Below, piece after piece: positions 38,801 to 49,608 of a DNA stretch of 64,000 bases (positions within the stretch are counted from its first letter, which is position 1; each line of letters opens with the position of its first letter). The position numbers and the translations under genes are program-made. The stretch is from Petrosia ficiformis. Its lineage: Eukaryota; Porifera; Demospongiae; Haplosclerida; Petrosiidae. The stretch lies in contig OX345639.1 of NCBI GenBank assembly GCA_947044365.1, forward strand, positions 688,501 to 752,500. The letters are read 5' to 3'. Below the pieces are notes generated by a model. The model was not told the DNA's origin. It worked only from the letters and a program-made list of their open reading frames with translations, and made no database searches.

Positions 38801-41800
38801 GTAATTAATAATGTTTGTATATAATAGGAGAGTTTTTCTGATGTCCAGAGGAGTTTAGCAGCGACAAGATGTTTACATGGAAATGGAAGTCAACACAATA
38901 CAATTAACAGATGGTTTGATATTACATCCCAGGTAATTGATTATGGCCAAGTTTAAACAAGCCCCATACTAGCATGTTTCCACAGATAGTTCTTGGTGAG
39001 GATGGTGGATATGGAACTGTATTAGAACACTCTGCATTAGATGGGCCTCCAGGTGTATTTACAAATATAATGACGATGGATTTCATAGAACGGTATGAAT
39101 ACCACTTCAAAATTCAATGCATATTATGTAATAATATGTGTGTCTTTTCTATAGTTTTAAATATAACTTTTTGGATGAAATTTCTGATGTTGATCCATCT
39201 TCATTAAAACCAGCTGAAAGACTGGAATGGAATCTTTCTCCTGATTCTGTCAGAGATATTGATGAAGCCAAACACACAATAGACAAGTGTGTGTTTGTTG
39301 TGTCTGTCTGTTTGTCGTATGTGTGTGTTGTGTTTGTCTGTTTGTCTGTCTGTCTGTCTTATGAGGTAGGAGAAAGATTTCTACAATTTCTGCTAACAAT
39401 GCAGTTCCGATACACATGTGAAGTAGACAAACTTCAGTGGGTGATTTGAACTGCTGGACCACTTGTTATTTTGACAACAGCAAATTTTATTATTAAACAA
39501 GATATATAGAGAAAAAAGTATCCCTATGATTGCTTTGTGGGATCCAGCATTCAGTAATCGTGGCTAACTTTATGATGCCTGAAATACATCAGCCTATTAT
39601 AGTTATTATTTTGATTATCTACTCTGTTTACCTTTTAAAGAACCTTGTAGAACTTTAAATATATTTCAGGTAGAATAGCTAGCTATTAGTTCCAGTTTCT
39701 ACGTAAGCTACACTGCTTTCTTTCTGCTTATCTGTAGATCTTGAGCGCGCGTACTTTTACGCGCCACGCCCATTAATTGACCGAGCCCCCCGGGAATGAT
39801 GTAACTTCCTTAACTACGTATACAACGCATACTCGCGTAAGTGACACAAACATATATATATAATTATAAATATATATAGTTCGAACCCGTGGGAAAGCAA
39901 TCATAGGGATGGCCCTACGGGCCATAAAAAGGGGCACAACTTTTCGATACAAAACCTTCTTCAGGTGCTTATAAAAATTATCAATTTAATTTGTTAATTT
40001 TTGTAAGCACCTGAAAAAGGTTTTGTATCGAAACATTGTGCCCCTTTTTTAATAATAAAATTTGCTGTTGTCAAAACAACAAGTGGTCCAGCAGTTCAAA
40101 TCACCCGCTGAAGTTTGTCTGTCTGTCTATCTATCTGTTCATCTGTCTATCTGTCTGTCTGTCTGTCTGTCTGATTGCATGTATATATTTTTTATTTTCA
40201 TCATGAAGAAATATATCAGATGTTGATTTCTATACATTTTCATTCGATGAGTTTGGAAAGAATTTTCCAAAAAGTCTTCGTCTTTCACCAGATGGCTTCA
40301 TACAGAATGCAATACAACTAGCTTACTACAAGTAAATATAGAAACTAGTATTAGACAATATGTGGTTATGTTTTATAAATTTTGAAGGTTATATGGTCGT
40401 ACAACTGCTATGTATGAGAGTGGAGGCACTAGATGGTTCAAATATGGAAGAACTGATACCATTCGTTCAACTACCAATGCATCTCATGCATTTCTCAAAA
40501 CTATGATGAGTCCTTTAGCAACAGTAAGTAAACCTCTACCTGCATAATGTTGGTAATTGGCCATTTTCTGGACTAGTTTATTCAGTGAATTAGTTGGAAA
40601 AATTGTCAATTCAAAATTTCACATCACGTGACTGTTAACTTTGTCACGGTTTTAGCCAAAGAGGCAAGAGGGGTGGCCCAATCTCTTTTCCTTGTTTCAA
40701 TTCCTTTGATGTGGTCATAGGATTGCAATTAGGCCTTTGATGTAGTCATTCTTTGATATTGCCACCCTCCTTTCTCTGAGCCCTGGTTAAAATCTTGCTT
40801 CTATTTTCAGTATTCATACCTTTCTTCTATTATTTGCAGCCATTAGAGAAATTTAAATCATTAGTTGAGTCTATAAAAGCTCATTCCGAGTACACCATGG
40901 AGGCTATTTCAGGAAAAGGTATTGATAGGCACTTACTGGGACTCAGAATATTAGCTGGTCAAGCCGGTATTTCCATGCCAGATATATTCAATGATGTAGC
41001 TTATTCTAGAAGTACACATTTCTGTCTATCAACCAGCCAGGTAAGATAGTTGATTCGGTTTCAATACTATATTTATTTGTATTATATGTGACCAAATTTT
41101 CAAAAAGAGACACTTTCCTATAAAATGTTTTTGATTGAATGCTTACATTTAATCACATGCCATTCCACCATTTTGTACAGAAAATCTTGGTATCTAGAAG
41201 CTTAAGAATAGCTCTTCCTGGATACCAAATTTACTTGACTTCCTGCACAAAATGGTAAGCGATTGAATATAAGCATTTGATTACAATTATGTAATTATGG
41301 AAAGTATATACCCCTTTTCAAAATTAATTATATACAGGACTTTATACATTGGGGTACATAGAGTATTTTTGGACTGTACTGGTAACTTGTAATAATATAA
41401 AACATTTTTACTGTATTAAAACGTCTATTATAAGTAGCCTTAATAAAGTATTCTAGCAAATATACTAAAGGTCATTCATGTTCACCATGACCTCTGAAAA
41501 TTTTTCATATCTTTAGTTTGGAATAACCAATACTTTTTTTTACCTGTATCATTTTCATATAATTATCCTTCCTATTCTTTTTTGTTTATGTCAAATTTAA
41601 ATTCATTGCTTCATTATTGAATTACAGTATTAATCTTATGACATTAAACTATACACTATATTACATATAAAGTCATCATATTCTAATTTTGAGGTCATCG
41701 CGAATATGAACAGACTATAGATCAAAGAATGGGATACACACACGAATAGAATTGTCTCATGCTCCTGTCCCACAGCAGAAATACAATTTGCTCGGATATC

Positions 41801-42285
41801 TGTAGCCATATTGAAACCAAAAGTTACACCCTAGAAAATGTCTATATCACAGAAGTACCTAGCTGCTTGTGAACAACATACATAGCATTCAATGGTACAT
41901 TATTCAACAGCAGAGATTTGCAATTGCAAATGAGTGTTTCTGGTGAATTTCATTGAAGTATTGCGACGTTTAAGAAACAGATCAGGACAAACTGATAACT
42001 TGTTTTATTAGTATATAAATATATAAATATATTATGTTCATAATCATCTTATACCCAAAGGTTCCAATTGCTCAATATAAAATCTTTCTTTGTTTTGGAG
42101 CTGTTGTTCCTGATGGATATGGTGTGTGCTACAACCCACAAGAAGACCAGCTGTTAATCAGTGTTAGCTCTTATTACAGTAACCGTGAAACTGACAGCAT
42201 TCTGTTTGCCAACAAACTTAAAGAGAGTTTGATAGAGATGAAAGAAGCTATTTTAGCTGCCAAGATGCCCGATTCTAAACTTTAA
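34943..42285 (+). CDS. CRAT: Carnitine O-acetyltransferase, dual-targeted form
   Basis: Fifteen exons: 34943-34984, 35052-35258, 35878-36003, 36630-36748, 36878-36931, 36992-37148, 37542-37728, 38261-38358, 38828-38932, 38986-39092, 39155-39286, 40209-40331, 40388-40523, 40840-41040, 42061-42285, exactly 672 codons plus stop. Blocks: LPVMPLKQTLDKYL, GKPGGIGEQLQQKL, YRGKPYCMWQYPRLYGCRIPG, VGILTTQQRDKWYEAR, catalytic-His block VLEHSALDGPP, GFIQNAIQLAYYKLYGRTTAMYESG-type acyltransferase signature (split across 40331/40388), RTDTIRSTTNASHAF, DRHLLGLRIL, VVPDGYGVCYNPQED. It moves acetyl and short acyl groups between CoA and carnitine in mitochondria and peroxisomes. The N-terminus (MNSFCKLLRPGFTLSRLRTF) looks like a mitochondrial presequence; the C-terminus SKL is a PTS1 signal. 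A second in-frame ATG (MSTFTLPDG, exon 2) could start a form without the presequence. Confidence 0.95.
35290..35375 (+). mobile_element. Possible tRNA-derived SINE fragment in CRAT intron
   Basis: CCATTGCAGTGGTTG resembles an A-box region. GGGTCCCTGGCTTAATTCCTAC, about 45 bp later, resembles the B box (GGTTCRANNCC). This is the spacing of a tRNA-derived SINE head. No clear 3' tail was seen. Confidence 0.35.
36010..36629. repeat. Higher-order tandem repeat containing decayed copies of a CRAT exon start
   Basis: A ~56-bp unit (GATGGATGAATAATGAGTATAACCC plus TTTTATTAATGTTTAATTAATAGT) is repeated about nine times. Twice (about 36030 and 36300) the array contains GGAATGAGGATGCATACTTAGGGTT, a mutated copy of the beginning of CRAT exon 36630-36748 (GGAATGAGGTTGCATACTTGGGTT). 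The true exon lies at the 3' end of the array. Confidence 0.85.
37200..37500. repeat. CATT / GTAT / CATCCAT simple repeats
   Basis: Mixed short simple repeats in the CRAT intron before exon 37542. Short open frames are repeat translations. Confidence 0.8.
38568..38726. mobile_element. hAT-like MITE (family E) with 8-bp target duplication
   Basis: Termini CAGGGGTGTAGAAACAGCC and TTTCCACACCCCTG are inverted repeats. Flanks GTTATGTC / GTTATGTA match at 7 of 8 positions. Shares TAGTGAATGTC, TGTATACAAAGTATATGG with the copy at 31374 in opposite orientation. Lies in a CRAT intron. Confidence 0.82.
39426..40120. mobile_element. Long palindromic element split by a family B MITE insertion
   Basis: Right arm 40003-40120 is the reverse complement of two separated pieces, 39426-39496 and about 39928-39975. 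Joined, these form one left arm of about 118 bp with a loop of about 27 bp. The 39497-39925 stretch between the pieces is a family B MITE, so it inserted into an existing foldback element. All lie in the CRAT intron 39287-40208. Confidence 0.85.
39497..39925. mobile_element. MITE family B, full-length copy
   Basis: TATCCCTATGATTGCTTTG at the left and AAAGCAATCATAGGGATGG at the right are inverted repeats. The interior (TAGCTAGCTATTAG, TACGCGCCACGCCCATTAAT, ACTTCCTTAACTACGTATAC) matches 22412-22800 in opposite orientation. It ends in the small palindrome GGCCCTACGGGCC. Confidence 0.87.
40652..40798. mobile_element. Short MITE (family C), copy 2
   Basis: Reverse-complement copy of 4997-5150, from CGGTTTTAGCCAAAGAGGC to GAGCCCTGGTTAAAATCTTG, in the CRAT intron before exon 40840. 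Confidence 0.7.
41460..41725. mobile_element. Family D MITE-like repeat, copy 3
   Basis: Reverse-complement copy of the 4231 repeat (AAAGGTCATTCATGTTCACC at the left, TCGCGAATATGAACAGAC at the right) in the last CRAT intron. The rest of this intron (41041-42060) shows nothing recognisable. Confidence 0.65.
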
Positions 42286-42406
42286 CACATTTATGAGTTT
42301 TTATATAGTTTATTATATAGTGTTAGCAATATATATACATGTAGTAGTTGAGTGTGTGAATTTTTATTTATATGTTATCAACATGTAACAAAGAATACAT
42401 TATAGT

Positions 42407-43420
42407 CTAAATTACTTGACTTGTTTGAAAAATGTACTGGCCACCTGGCTTTTCTGACAATGTAACCTCTACGCCATTTGGAAAATTATTAAGTTCCACT
42501 AGAGTGAGTGATGAAAATACCTGTTGTCCAGCCACTGGTATTGGATTACCTGCTATCATTGCTGTTTGAATTTCCAAAGATGGTGGAATAAGGTTCACAT
42601 TCAAAGCGCCGATTGTCTTTCCTTGTCTCTGTATAGTTTTAATGTCAGTTGAGAGTCCAAAATATTCATCTTCTTGAACAATGTACGATGCAGCACCAGA
42701 TATTGCTGACATAGCAGTTGTAGGGCTAACAGCAATGACACTGAAGTATAGCGTATTGGATTGTTTAAGTTCAACACTTTCTCCCACGGCAATATTTGTT
42801 AGACTGACTAATGGGTTGTTGTTGCTAATGCCTTTGTATAGTCCCACATTGATTTCTCTTCCTGACCATCCAGTTGGTGGTTGATTTCTGACCCAGATGC
42901 TACTTCCTGATGGTGGAACAGACTCTGTGGTTTTAATAATAAAATGCTAATAACTACTGAATGCATACCTTAATGAAACAGGGCACAGATGCATATAATT
43001 ATATAGATTAATAAAGGTCAACAATGTGTATGAAAGCAAATTTATATATAGTAACAATAATAAGTTGTTTGTGATAATATTATGGTGACATAATTATTCA
43101 AAATATGTGATGTAATTATCAACTGACTTACTATCTTTTAGTGGACTATATTGACTTGTCATCACGGCATTCCAATGAGAACCAGGATTTGCAGTATATG
43201 GTCCTGCGGTTATGAGAACACCATATTTGTTTTTATAAAAAACACCAACAGACATCTCTTGAGGATAATCAAAGCTTGCATAAGACTTTTGTGCTACTGG
43301 TAAAGTAAGCCATGCATTGTCTAGGTAGAGGCTAGGAAGATCAACTTTTTTTCCAAGTATGACCACAGTTAGGTTTTCTTTGGTATCATTATAAAAGTCT
43401 ACCTGTATACTGGTGGCCAT
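42407..43420 (-). CDS. Unrecognised two-exon tandem family, member 1
   Basis: Exons 43420-43132 and 42924-42407 (stop TAG), phase-1 intron, about 268 residues, the longest member. I do not recognise the family. Exon 1 (MATSIQVDFYNDTKENLTV) shares with its relatives a V-x-F-x-N-x-T start, a FDYPQEMSVGVFY block and TAGPYTANPGSHWN. Exon 2 has NQPPTGWSGREINVGLYKG, VGESVELKQSNTLYFSVIA and the C-terminal signature LTLVELNNFPNGVEVTLSEKPGGQYIF. It carries an extra insert of about 60 residues (ISGAASYIVQEDEYFGLST region). No signal peptide or membrane span, so probably cytosolic and beta-rich (inference). Its 5' end is duplicated as a relic at 49322-49425. Confidence 0.8.
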
Positions 43421-43599
43421 TGCTATCAGTATGTGCGACTATGATGCAGTTTGTCAGTATGATATTGCACATATATACAGGAAGCTAAAAACAGTCTTTG
43501 ACAGTGATTAAAATTTATTCAAAATAGTCAAGAAAAACAACTATTATTAATTTCATTGCTAATTAAACTGTCTGTATGTTAAAGTTACATGTAACTAGA

Positions 43600-45980
43600 T
43601 TATGGAGGAAGTGATTCACCAGTGAATGCAAGTGATTGAGCAGTGAACACAAGTTGCCCACTGTCAGGCTTCTCTTCCAGTTTGACTTGTATTTTTCCAT
43701 GTTGATATTGTAATAAATCAATCATTGTTAAATCAGAAATTTCTGCATCAGGGAAAAGAGTGAGATGATCACAAAATTCAACAGTCTCTATTAAAACTGT
43801 AGTATGGCCTTTAAGAGACTCGTTCAAAATACGGGAAGCTACGGAAAATGATGGAATCAATGCTGCAAAAAATAATTTATCGGTTGATTTTAGCGTTACG
43901 TAGTTGCCAACACGACATTTTTTGCTTAATAATGGTCTTCTGGAATTTTCTCCTTTGTATAATGCAACATCAATGATTTTACCGGTCCATGAAGAATCTT
44001 CAGGTTTTTGATTCAAAACAACATAGCCACCATCTGGGACAAATGATGCATCCACTGCAATTGAAGAAAGTGTTAACATAATTTTATATATAATTATATT
44101 ACATATAATTATATAGCCAACCACATGCAGTGAGATTTTACACATTATATACTGTGCTACCATAACAACCTGATAGAAATTCAGATTGTACAACTGTTAA
44201 TGAATCATGAAAATTCATGTGCCTAGCATGCTAAACACACACAACAAACAAGCAGCCACAATGGCTTCATTAAACATTAGAGCAGCCACTTTGGCTTAGA
44301 AAAGTAATCAGCCACAATGGCTTAGAAAAAATAATAATCAGCCACCATGGCTTAGAAAATAAGCAGCCACAATGGCCACTTAGAATATGAGCAGCCACAA
44401 TGGCTTAGAAAAATAAGGAAAAATGAAAGAACCAGGAATGGTGGGTTAAAGATCTTTGATGGCTAGCCAACTCTCCCCACTCATCCAGTGTCCATATAAT
44501 AATAATAATAATAATAAAAATAGTATATTTATATAACAAGTACATAACATAATGCAACTCATAAACACAGAAGAGAAGTATAGAGCTGCCATAAACTTAA
44601 GTTGGTCACATGTGCAAGGCCTGAGCTACACCAAGCACCTGCGCTTATAAAAGCAGCTCGCAATCATTGACTACACATATTCCATGCATGCAACACACAA
44701 AAGAATTACTGATTAGTACCAATTACCATTTAGAAGAAGCACTGATAAGTACTAATCAATGCCTAGCACGCCTAATAGTCACATTTCTTGTCAAGCCCAG
44801 CCTAACATTAACTGGCAAGCAAATAACTTCCTCGATATATTTGCGTACACTACAATTAAATTTAGAGAAAATAGGTGCATGTATTCTATAAAACTTTTAA
44901 AAGATAAAACATAGCTTAGTATACCAGAATCCTCGTTGTATTAAACGAGTAGTTAACTTATAATGTCTGTCTGCAAAATCTTCAAAAGAATTGCATATCC
45001 AACCAATTCTTATTAATTCACTTCATAAGCAGGTTTAGTGGGAATATTACTGCATAAATGTGGAAAGTTAAGTATAAAGTTGTCTCTTTTATCAAAAATG
45101 GTAGTGTGTTCCTGTTTTTTATTGTAATTAAGATATATCTAAATAGGATAGCATATATAGTGGGACTCTCAGTAGTTCTTTTGAGTTCTAACTCAACTAC
45201 TTGCTCCCTAAAGTTTTCTTTACCTACTCTAATATAAATGTTATCTATCAAGAATTCCAGCATTTCTATGAGTTTATCGATCCTCTTTAATATTTTTGCT
45301 ACAACTTGATTTAGATCGTATATCTGACCAATATCCTTTACCAAACTTATTTACAACTAGGTATATGCAATTTCTGAGTTAATATCAAGGACCTGTTGTG
45401 AATTATTAATTATCCAAAAACAGTTAACACCGGTATTATTATAAATTCCATGGCAATATTCTTCAAAACGAGTAGTAAAACATGTGGTGAGAAGTTTAGA
45501 TAATGCATTAGTGGTAAATTTACGTGAAGCAGCAATAAATCTCTTTTCATAATGATTTTTGTGTAATTTAGGTAGCAAATAAAAGGATGGCATGTCTTCC
45601 ATGTTAGGTTCTACCTTGATACTATTCTTGCACATGCGATATTACACATATATATACATACCAACTTGTTCTAGAGTCATTTGTCTATTCTGCTGTGTTG
45701 TAGCTATCCATGTAGAACCTGGTTGTGCTTCAAATGGTCCAGAACTAACATGATTTTCGTTATCATTATAGAATGCACCTATTGAATTTTTAAAAGGAAA
45801 TGTAAACTTGGCATTGCCTCCTTTTGAGGGAATTTTCAGGATTTTCCAGGCCATCCTCATCGTCTCTATAGTAAGTGGAATAGGATAACGACGAGCAAAC
45901 ACCAGTACAATTATGTTATCATCCTTAGTTTCATTGAACACTTGGACTTCAACATCTCTACTAGACACATCATCTGCCAT
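43600..45980 (-). CDS. Unrecognised two-exon tandem family, member 2
   Basis: Exons 45980-45662 and 44054-43600 (stop TAA), joined G|TG (phase 1) to give about 257 residues. Exon 1: MADDVSSRDVEVQVFNETKD, LVFARRYPIPLTIETMRMAW, FPFKNSIGAFY, SSGPFEAQPGSTWIATTQQN. Exon 2: VVLNQKPEDSSWTGKIIDVALYKG, KCRVGNYVTLKSTDKLFFAA, and a C-terminal LTMIDLLQYQHGKIQVKLEEK. Its 1.6-kb intron holds an insertion (44211-45633) absent from the sister gene at 49609-50565. Divergent partner of the plus-strand gene at 46104 across 123 bp. Function unknown. Confidence 0.82.
44211..45633 (-). mobile_element. Insertion with AGCCACAATGGC satellite and Penelope-like RT fragment
   Basis: Compared with the sister intron at 50064-50246, about 1.42 kb is extra here. 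The short motif CATG occurs at both borders. It contains a minisatellite of AGCAGCCACAATGGCTTAGAAAATA units (44250-44410) and minus-strand remains of a reverse transcriptase. One is about 45600-45370 (SFYLLPKLHKNHYEKRFIAA, CHGIYNNTGVNCFWIINNSQ) and another is near 45270-45200 (DNIYIRVGKENFREQVV). These resemble the finger region and the block before GIPMG of Penelope-like elements (from memory). Frames are broken and the catalytic centre is missing. Confidence 0.65.
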
Positions 45981-46103
45981 ATCGTTTGGATAGAGACTAA
46001 CGTGCGCGCGCGTGTAGGTAATTAATTATATATACATGCGCGAAATGGAGCGGAAATTCCATCTGCATAAAAGAAACAGTAGACAGTCACTAAACAAGTG
46101 AAA
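45981..46103. promoter_or_regulatory. 123-bp divergent promoter of family members 2 and 3
   Basis: Contains ACGTGCGCGCGCGTGTAGG and TATATATACATGCGCG between the two start codons. The equivalent region at 50566-50691 keeps the GTGCGCGCGCGTGTAGG core. Conservation of this CG-alternating tract in both pairs suggests it matters, or simply recent duplication. Confidence 0.5.
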
Positions 46104-46897
46104 ATGGCAGGAGTAGACTCTTCAGATAGTAATTGTATTGACATCCAAGTGTCAAACAAAACAGATGAAGTAAAGAGCGTTCTAGTTTTTGGTCGTGACC
46201 ATCATACTCCTCTGACTCCGGCCATTGTTGATGAAGCTTGGCGAGTAGTACATGTTGGAAGTCAAGGCAAAGCTACCTTTTCGTATCCAGCAAACTCTTC
46301 AGTTGGTGCATTTTACACCAGGGAAGATGGAACTGTTGTTAATATTGGACCGTATCCAGCCGAACCTGGAACAACGTGGACTATTTTATTATCTACTCAG
46401 TATGATGATGGAACAATGACAAAAGAAGGTATGTTAATTATTTAATAGCTATTAAGAAATCATACATATAATTTTCTTAACAAGGTAAAGCACCTCCAAA
46501 TACTCATGGAGTATATATGGTTTACAATAAGCCACCTTCAACCTGGTCTGGTCGTAAACTGAATGTTGGTCTATACAAAGACGGAAATGTTCTTATAGCA
46601 AAGAGAAACCTTCGCGTAGGTGATTATGTTGAGTTAAAACCAACTAATAAACTATATTTCAGCTGCATGGAAGTGCCATCTCCAACTTGTGATTTTGACA
46701 TTAATGATGTTTTTGTAAATGCCCAAAGGAGAAGACCAAGTTCTTCAGAACCTAATCAAACAGACTTCTTTGATGCTGAATTCTCCCCTTTGACTCAAAT
46801 AGATTTAAACCATTATCCTAATGGTGTGGACATAACTTTGCAAGAAAATGAACTGAGTGGACAGTTGAGCTTTATACCTAAACCACACTATAACTAA
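46104..46897 (+). CDS. Unrecognised two-exon tandem family, member 3 (plus strand)
   Basis: Exons 46104-46428 and 46485-46897 (stop TAA), G|GT phase 1, about 245 residues. Exon 1: CIDIQVSNKTDEVKSVLVFG, LTPAIVDEAWRVVHVGSQGK, FSYPANSSVGAFYTREDG, NIGPYPAEPGTTWTILLST. Exon 2: VYNKPPSTWSGRKLNVGLYK, VGDYVELKPTNKLYFSCMEV, LTQIDLNHYPNGVDITLQEN, LSGQLSF. The paralogue at 50692-51485 is nearly identical. Cytosolic, function unknown. Confidence 0.85.
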
Positions 46898-47261
46898 ATT
46901 ATTATGTTAGAAAATTGTTTACAATCATATGAAAAGAAGTATTATAAAATTATTAATTTGATCAGCAACTAAATTTTATTTACATTCATGATTACCTCAA
47001 AATTAGGATGTAGCTAATTAATTTTTGATGTATAATTATTTTAATATTGTATAATTATCATGATTATACTGTAACTCTTTGATAAAACTGCACCCCACCC
47101 CTGACAGTGAGGTGTTGTATGAATAGCTACAAATGTGTTATTAAAATCTGTACTTGGACTCATAATAAAATATGAAAACTAAACAGAGCAGAATAATTAT
47201 ATATCACTGAAAATAGTGACATGCAAAAACAAAACGTATGAGACCTTATCCAGTTACTCTT
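46898..47261. other. Spacer, paralogous to 51486-52044
   Basis: Holds a fragment of family D repeat (TTTACATTCATGATTACCTC near 46980). From about 47090 the sequence (GTGTTGTATGAATAG, AACTAAACAGAGCAG, AGTGACAT, CCAGTTACTCTTAACTGTCC) matches the downstream flank of the member at 52045. No gene. Confidence 0.6.
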
Positions 47262-47440
47262 AACTGTCCTTCGTATCATTGATCTACGAGTGAATACATT
47301 TACTAAGAGTCACCTCAATGCCAATAGGAAAGTAGCTAAGGTAAAACTCTGTCAATCCAGTTGTAACATCTGGAGATTTGAATACATGCTCAACTCACAT
47401 ATTACACATGGCTCCAAAGTTCAGCTCATACCATTGCTAT
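47262..47440 (-). pseudogene. Truncated relic of a family gene (last exon)
   Basis: Plus-strand AACTGTCCTTCGTATCATTGA ... AGTCACCTCAATGCCAATAGG ... CTCTGTCAATCCAGTTGTAAC matches the 3' exon of the gene at 52045-52738 in reverse orientation. It carries a deletion in the GGGQY region, altered codons and no upstream exon. It occupies the slot after member 3 that the intact gene at 52045 occupies after the sister of member 3. Confidence 0.75.
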
Positions 47441-47575
47441 CATGATCGGTATGTGCGACTATGATCATGCAGGAAGCTTAAAACAGTCTTTGACAGTGAT
47501 TAATTAAAACAGTCAAAAGAATAATATCTATTATTAATTTTACTGCTAATATATGTTAACGTACACGTAACTAGA

Positions 47576-48709
47576 TTATGGAGGAAGTGATCCACCAGTG
47601 ATCGCAAGTGATTCGGCAGTGAACACAAGTTTTCCACTGGAAGGATTCTCTTCGAGTTTGACTTGTACACCTCCATGTTGATATTGTAATAAATCAATCA
47701 TTGTTAAATCAGAAAATTCTGCATCAGGGAAAAGAGTGAGGTGATCACAAAATTCAACAGACTCTATTGAAACCGTCTTACGACCTCTAAGAATATCCTT
47801 CACAAAAAAGGAAGCTGTGGAGAATGATGGAATTGCTGCTGCGAAATATAATTTATCAGTTGATGTTAGTGTTACGTAGTTGCCAACACGACATTTTTTG
47901 CTTAATAATGGTCTTCTGGAATTTTCTCCTTTGTATAATGCAACATCAATGATTTTACCGGTCCATGAAGAATCTTCAGGTTTTTGATTGAAAACGACAT
48001 AGCCACCATCTGAGAGAAGTGATGCATCCACTGCAATTGAAGAAAGTGTTAACATATAATTATAATTACATATAGCCATACGTATTTTGACTTTATATAC
48101 TATGCTACCATGACAACCTGATAGAAATTCAGATTGTATAACTGTTAATAAATCACATCCAATATTACACATATGCATACCAACGTATTCATATAGTGGA
48201 GGTTTCTTGAACTTATAATAGTAACACAATAAATTTATGAACATTTCGGCCTGGCCAGAGAAAGCCCTCTAGCCAAAACGTTCTTTTCAAGAATAAATTT
48301 ATTTTGTTTCTATTAAGTTCAAGAATTAAAAGGCCTCCGCTATGAATACTGAAAACACAATATATTTATGGAACACACCATCTTGTTCTAGAGTAATTTG
48401 TCCATTCTGCTGTGTTTTAGCTATCCATGTAGAACCTGGTTCTGCTTCAAATGTTTCAGAACTAACGTGATTTTCTTTATCATAATAGAATGAACATATT
48501 GAATTTTTCAAAGGAAACATAAACTTGATATTGCCCTTTGGGGGAATTTTCAGGAGTCTCCAGGCCATCCTCATCGTCTCTGTAGTAAGTGGAATCGGAT
48601 AACGACGAGCAAACACCAGTACAATTATGTTATCATTCTCAGTTACATTGAATACTTGGACTTCAATATCTCTATACACATAATTATTGCCTTCTGGTAG
48701 TTCTGCCAT
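47576..48709 (-). CDS. Unrecognised two-exon tandem family, member 4
   Basis: Exons 48709-48379 and 48030-47576, joined G|TG phase 1, about 261 residues; type 2 (closest to members at 43600 and 49609). Exon 1: YRDIEVQVFNVTENDNIIVL, FARRYPIPLTTETMRMAWRL, SSETFEAEPGSTWIAKTQQN. In the block that reads SSGPFEAEPG in its sisters, Gly-Pro is replaced by Glu-Thr, and the SIGAFY block reads SICSFY. Exon 2 ends LTMIDLLQYQHGGVQVKLEE. It has no plus-strand partner, unlike the other two type-2 genes. The two substitutions in otherwise fixed positions may mean relaxed selection. Confidence 0.78.
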
Positions 48710-49321
48710 ATCGAGACTGCGTGCGCGCGTAGATAGATCTGTAATATATATGCGTGCGGAATTTCGTAAAAGCATACAGTAGATAGTTACTAATGAAATG
48801 ATACATAGGGGCCAGGGGCCGTGCCCCCTCTCCAATATTTTGACAGGGGGGCCTGGCTCCCCAATATTTTTAGTATATTGTATCTTGCATCATGAAAAGT
48901 CTGATGCATCTGATACACACACACCTTTTAACCAACCACAAGATGGTCTGTCAAATAATGCTAAATTTTCATCCTGCTCCAACACCCTCCCCTCGCTGTG
49001 GCCTAACAGTAAACAGCTACACAGTACTTTGGCCCCCCCCCAATCATATTCATGTTTATACTCCACTAATATAGTTGAGTAATATAATACAATTATTGTT
49101 AGGAGTACAGTTTTGGCAATATTACAGCAAATGTTTGACACAAGTGCACATAATATTATAATGATTAAGGGTCATGAATGTTTAGAAAGGTGTGAAATGA
49201 CTGTAATGAAATAATTTTGTTTGCAATATTGGTGACATGTTTAAATGATTGCAATAGTAATTGAATCATCAAAATTATAATAATGTAAAAATTTAAATGT
49301 AATTCTCTATGTGCGCCATTC
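48710..49321. other. Spacer, no gene seen
   Basis: Contains ACGTGCGCGC-like CG tract immediately upstream of member 4 (about 48719) and a C/G-rich palindromic stretch GGGGCCAGGGGCCGTGCCCCC at about 48806. Short frames only. Confidence 0.6.
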
Positions 49322-49425
49322 ATTGTCAAGGTAAAGGCTAAGAAGATCAACTTTTTTTCCAAGTATGACCACAGTTAGGTTTTCTTTGGTATCATTATAA
49401 AAGTCTACCTGTATACTGGTGGCCA
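49322..49425 (-). pseudogene. 5'-fragment relic of family member 1
   Basis: The sequence is almost identical to the first ~35 codons of the gene at 42407-43420 plus its upstream flank (about 43318-43600). The rest of exon 1 and all of exon 2 are missing. It marks the edge of the segmental duplication that also carries 49609-51485. Confidence 0.85.
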
Positions 49426-49608
49426 TTGCTATCAGTATGTGCGACTATGATGCAGTTTGTCAGTATGATGTTGCACATATATACAGGAAGCTAAAAACAG
49501 TCTTTGACAGTGATTAAAATTTATTTATTAAAATAGTCAAGAAAAACAACTATTATTAATTTCATTGCTAATTAAACTGTCTGTATGTTAAAGTTACATG
49601 TAACTAGA

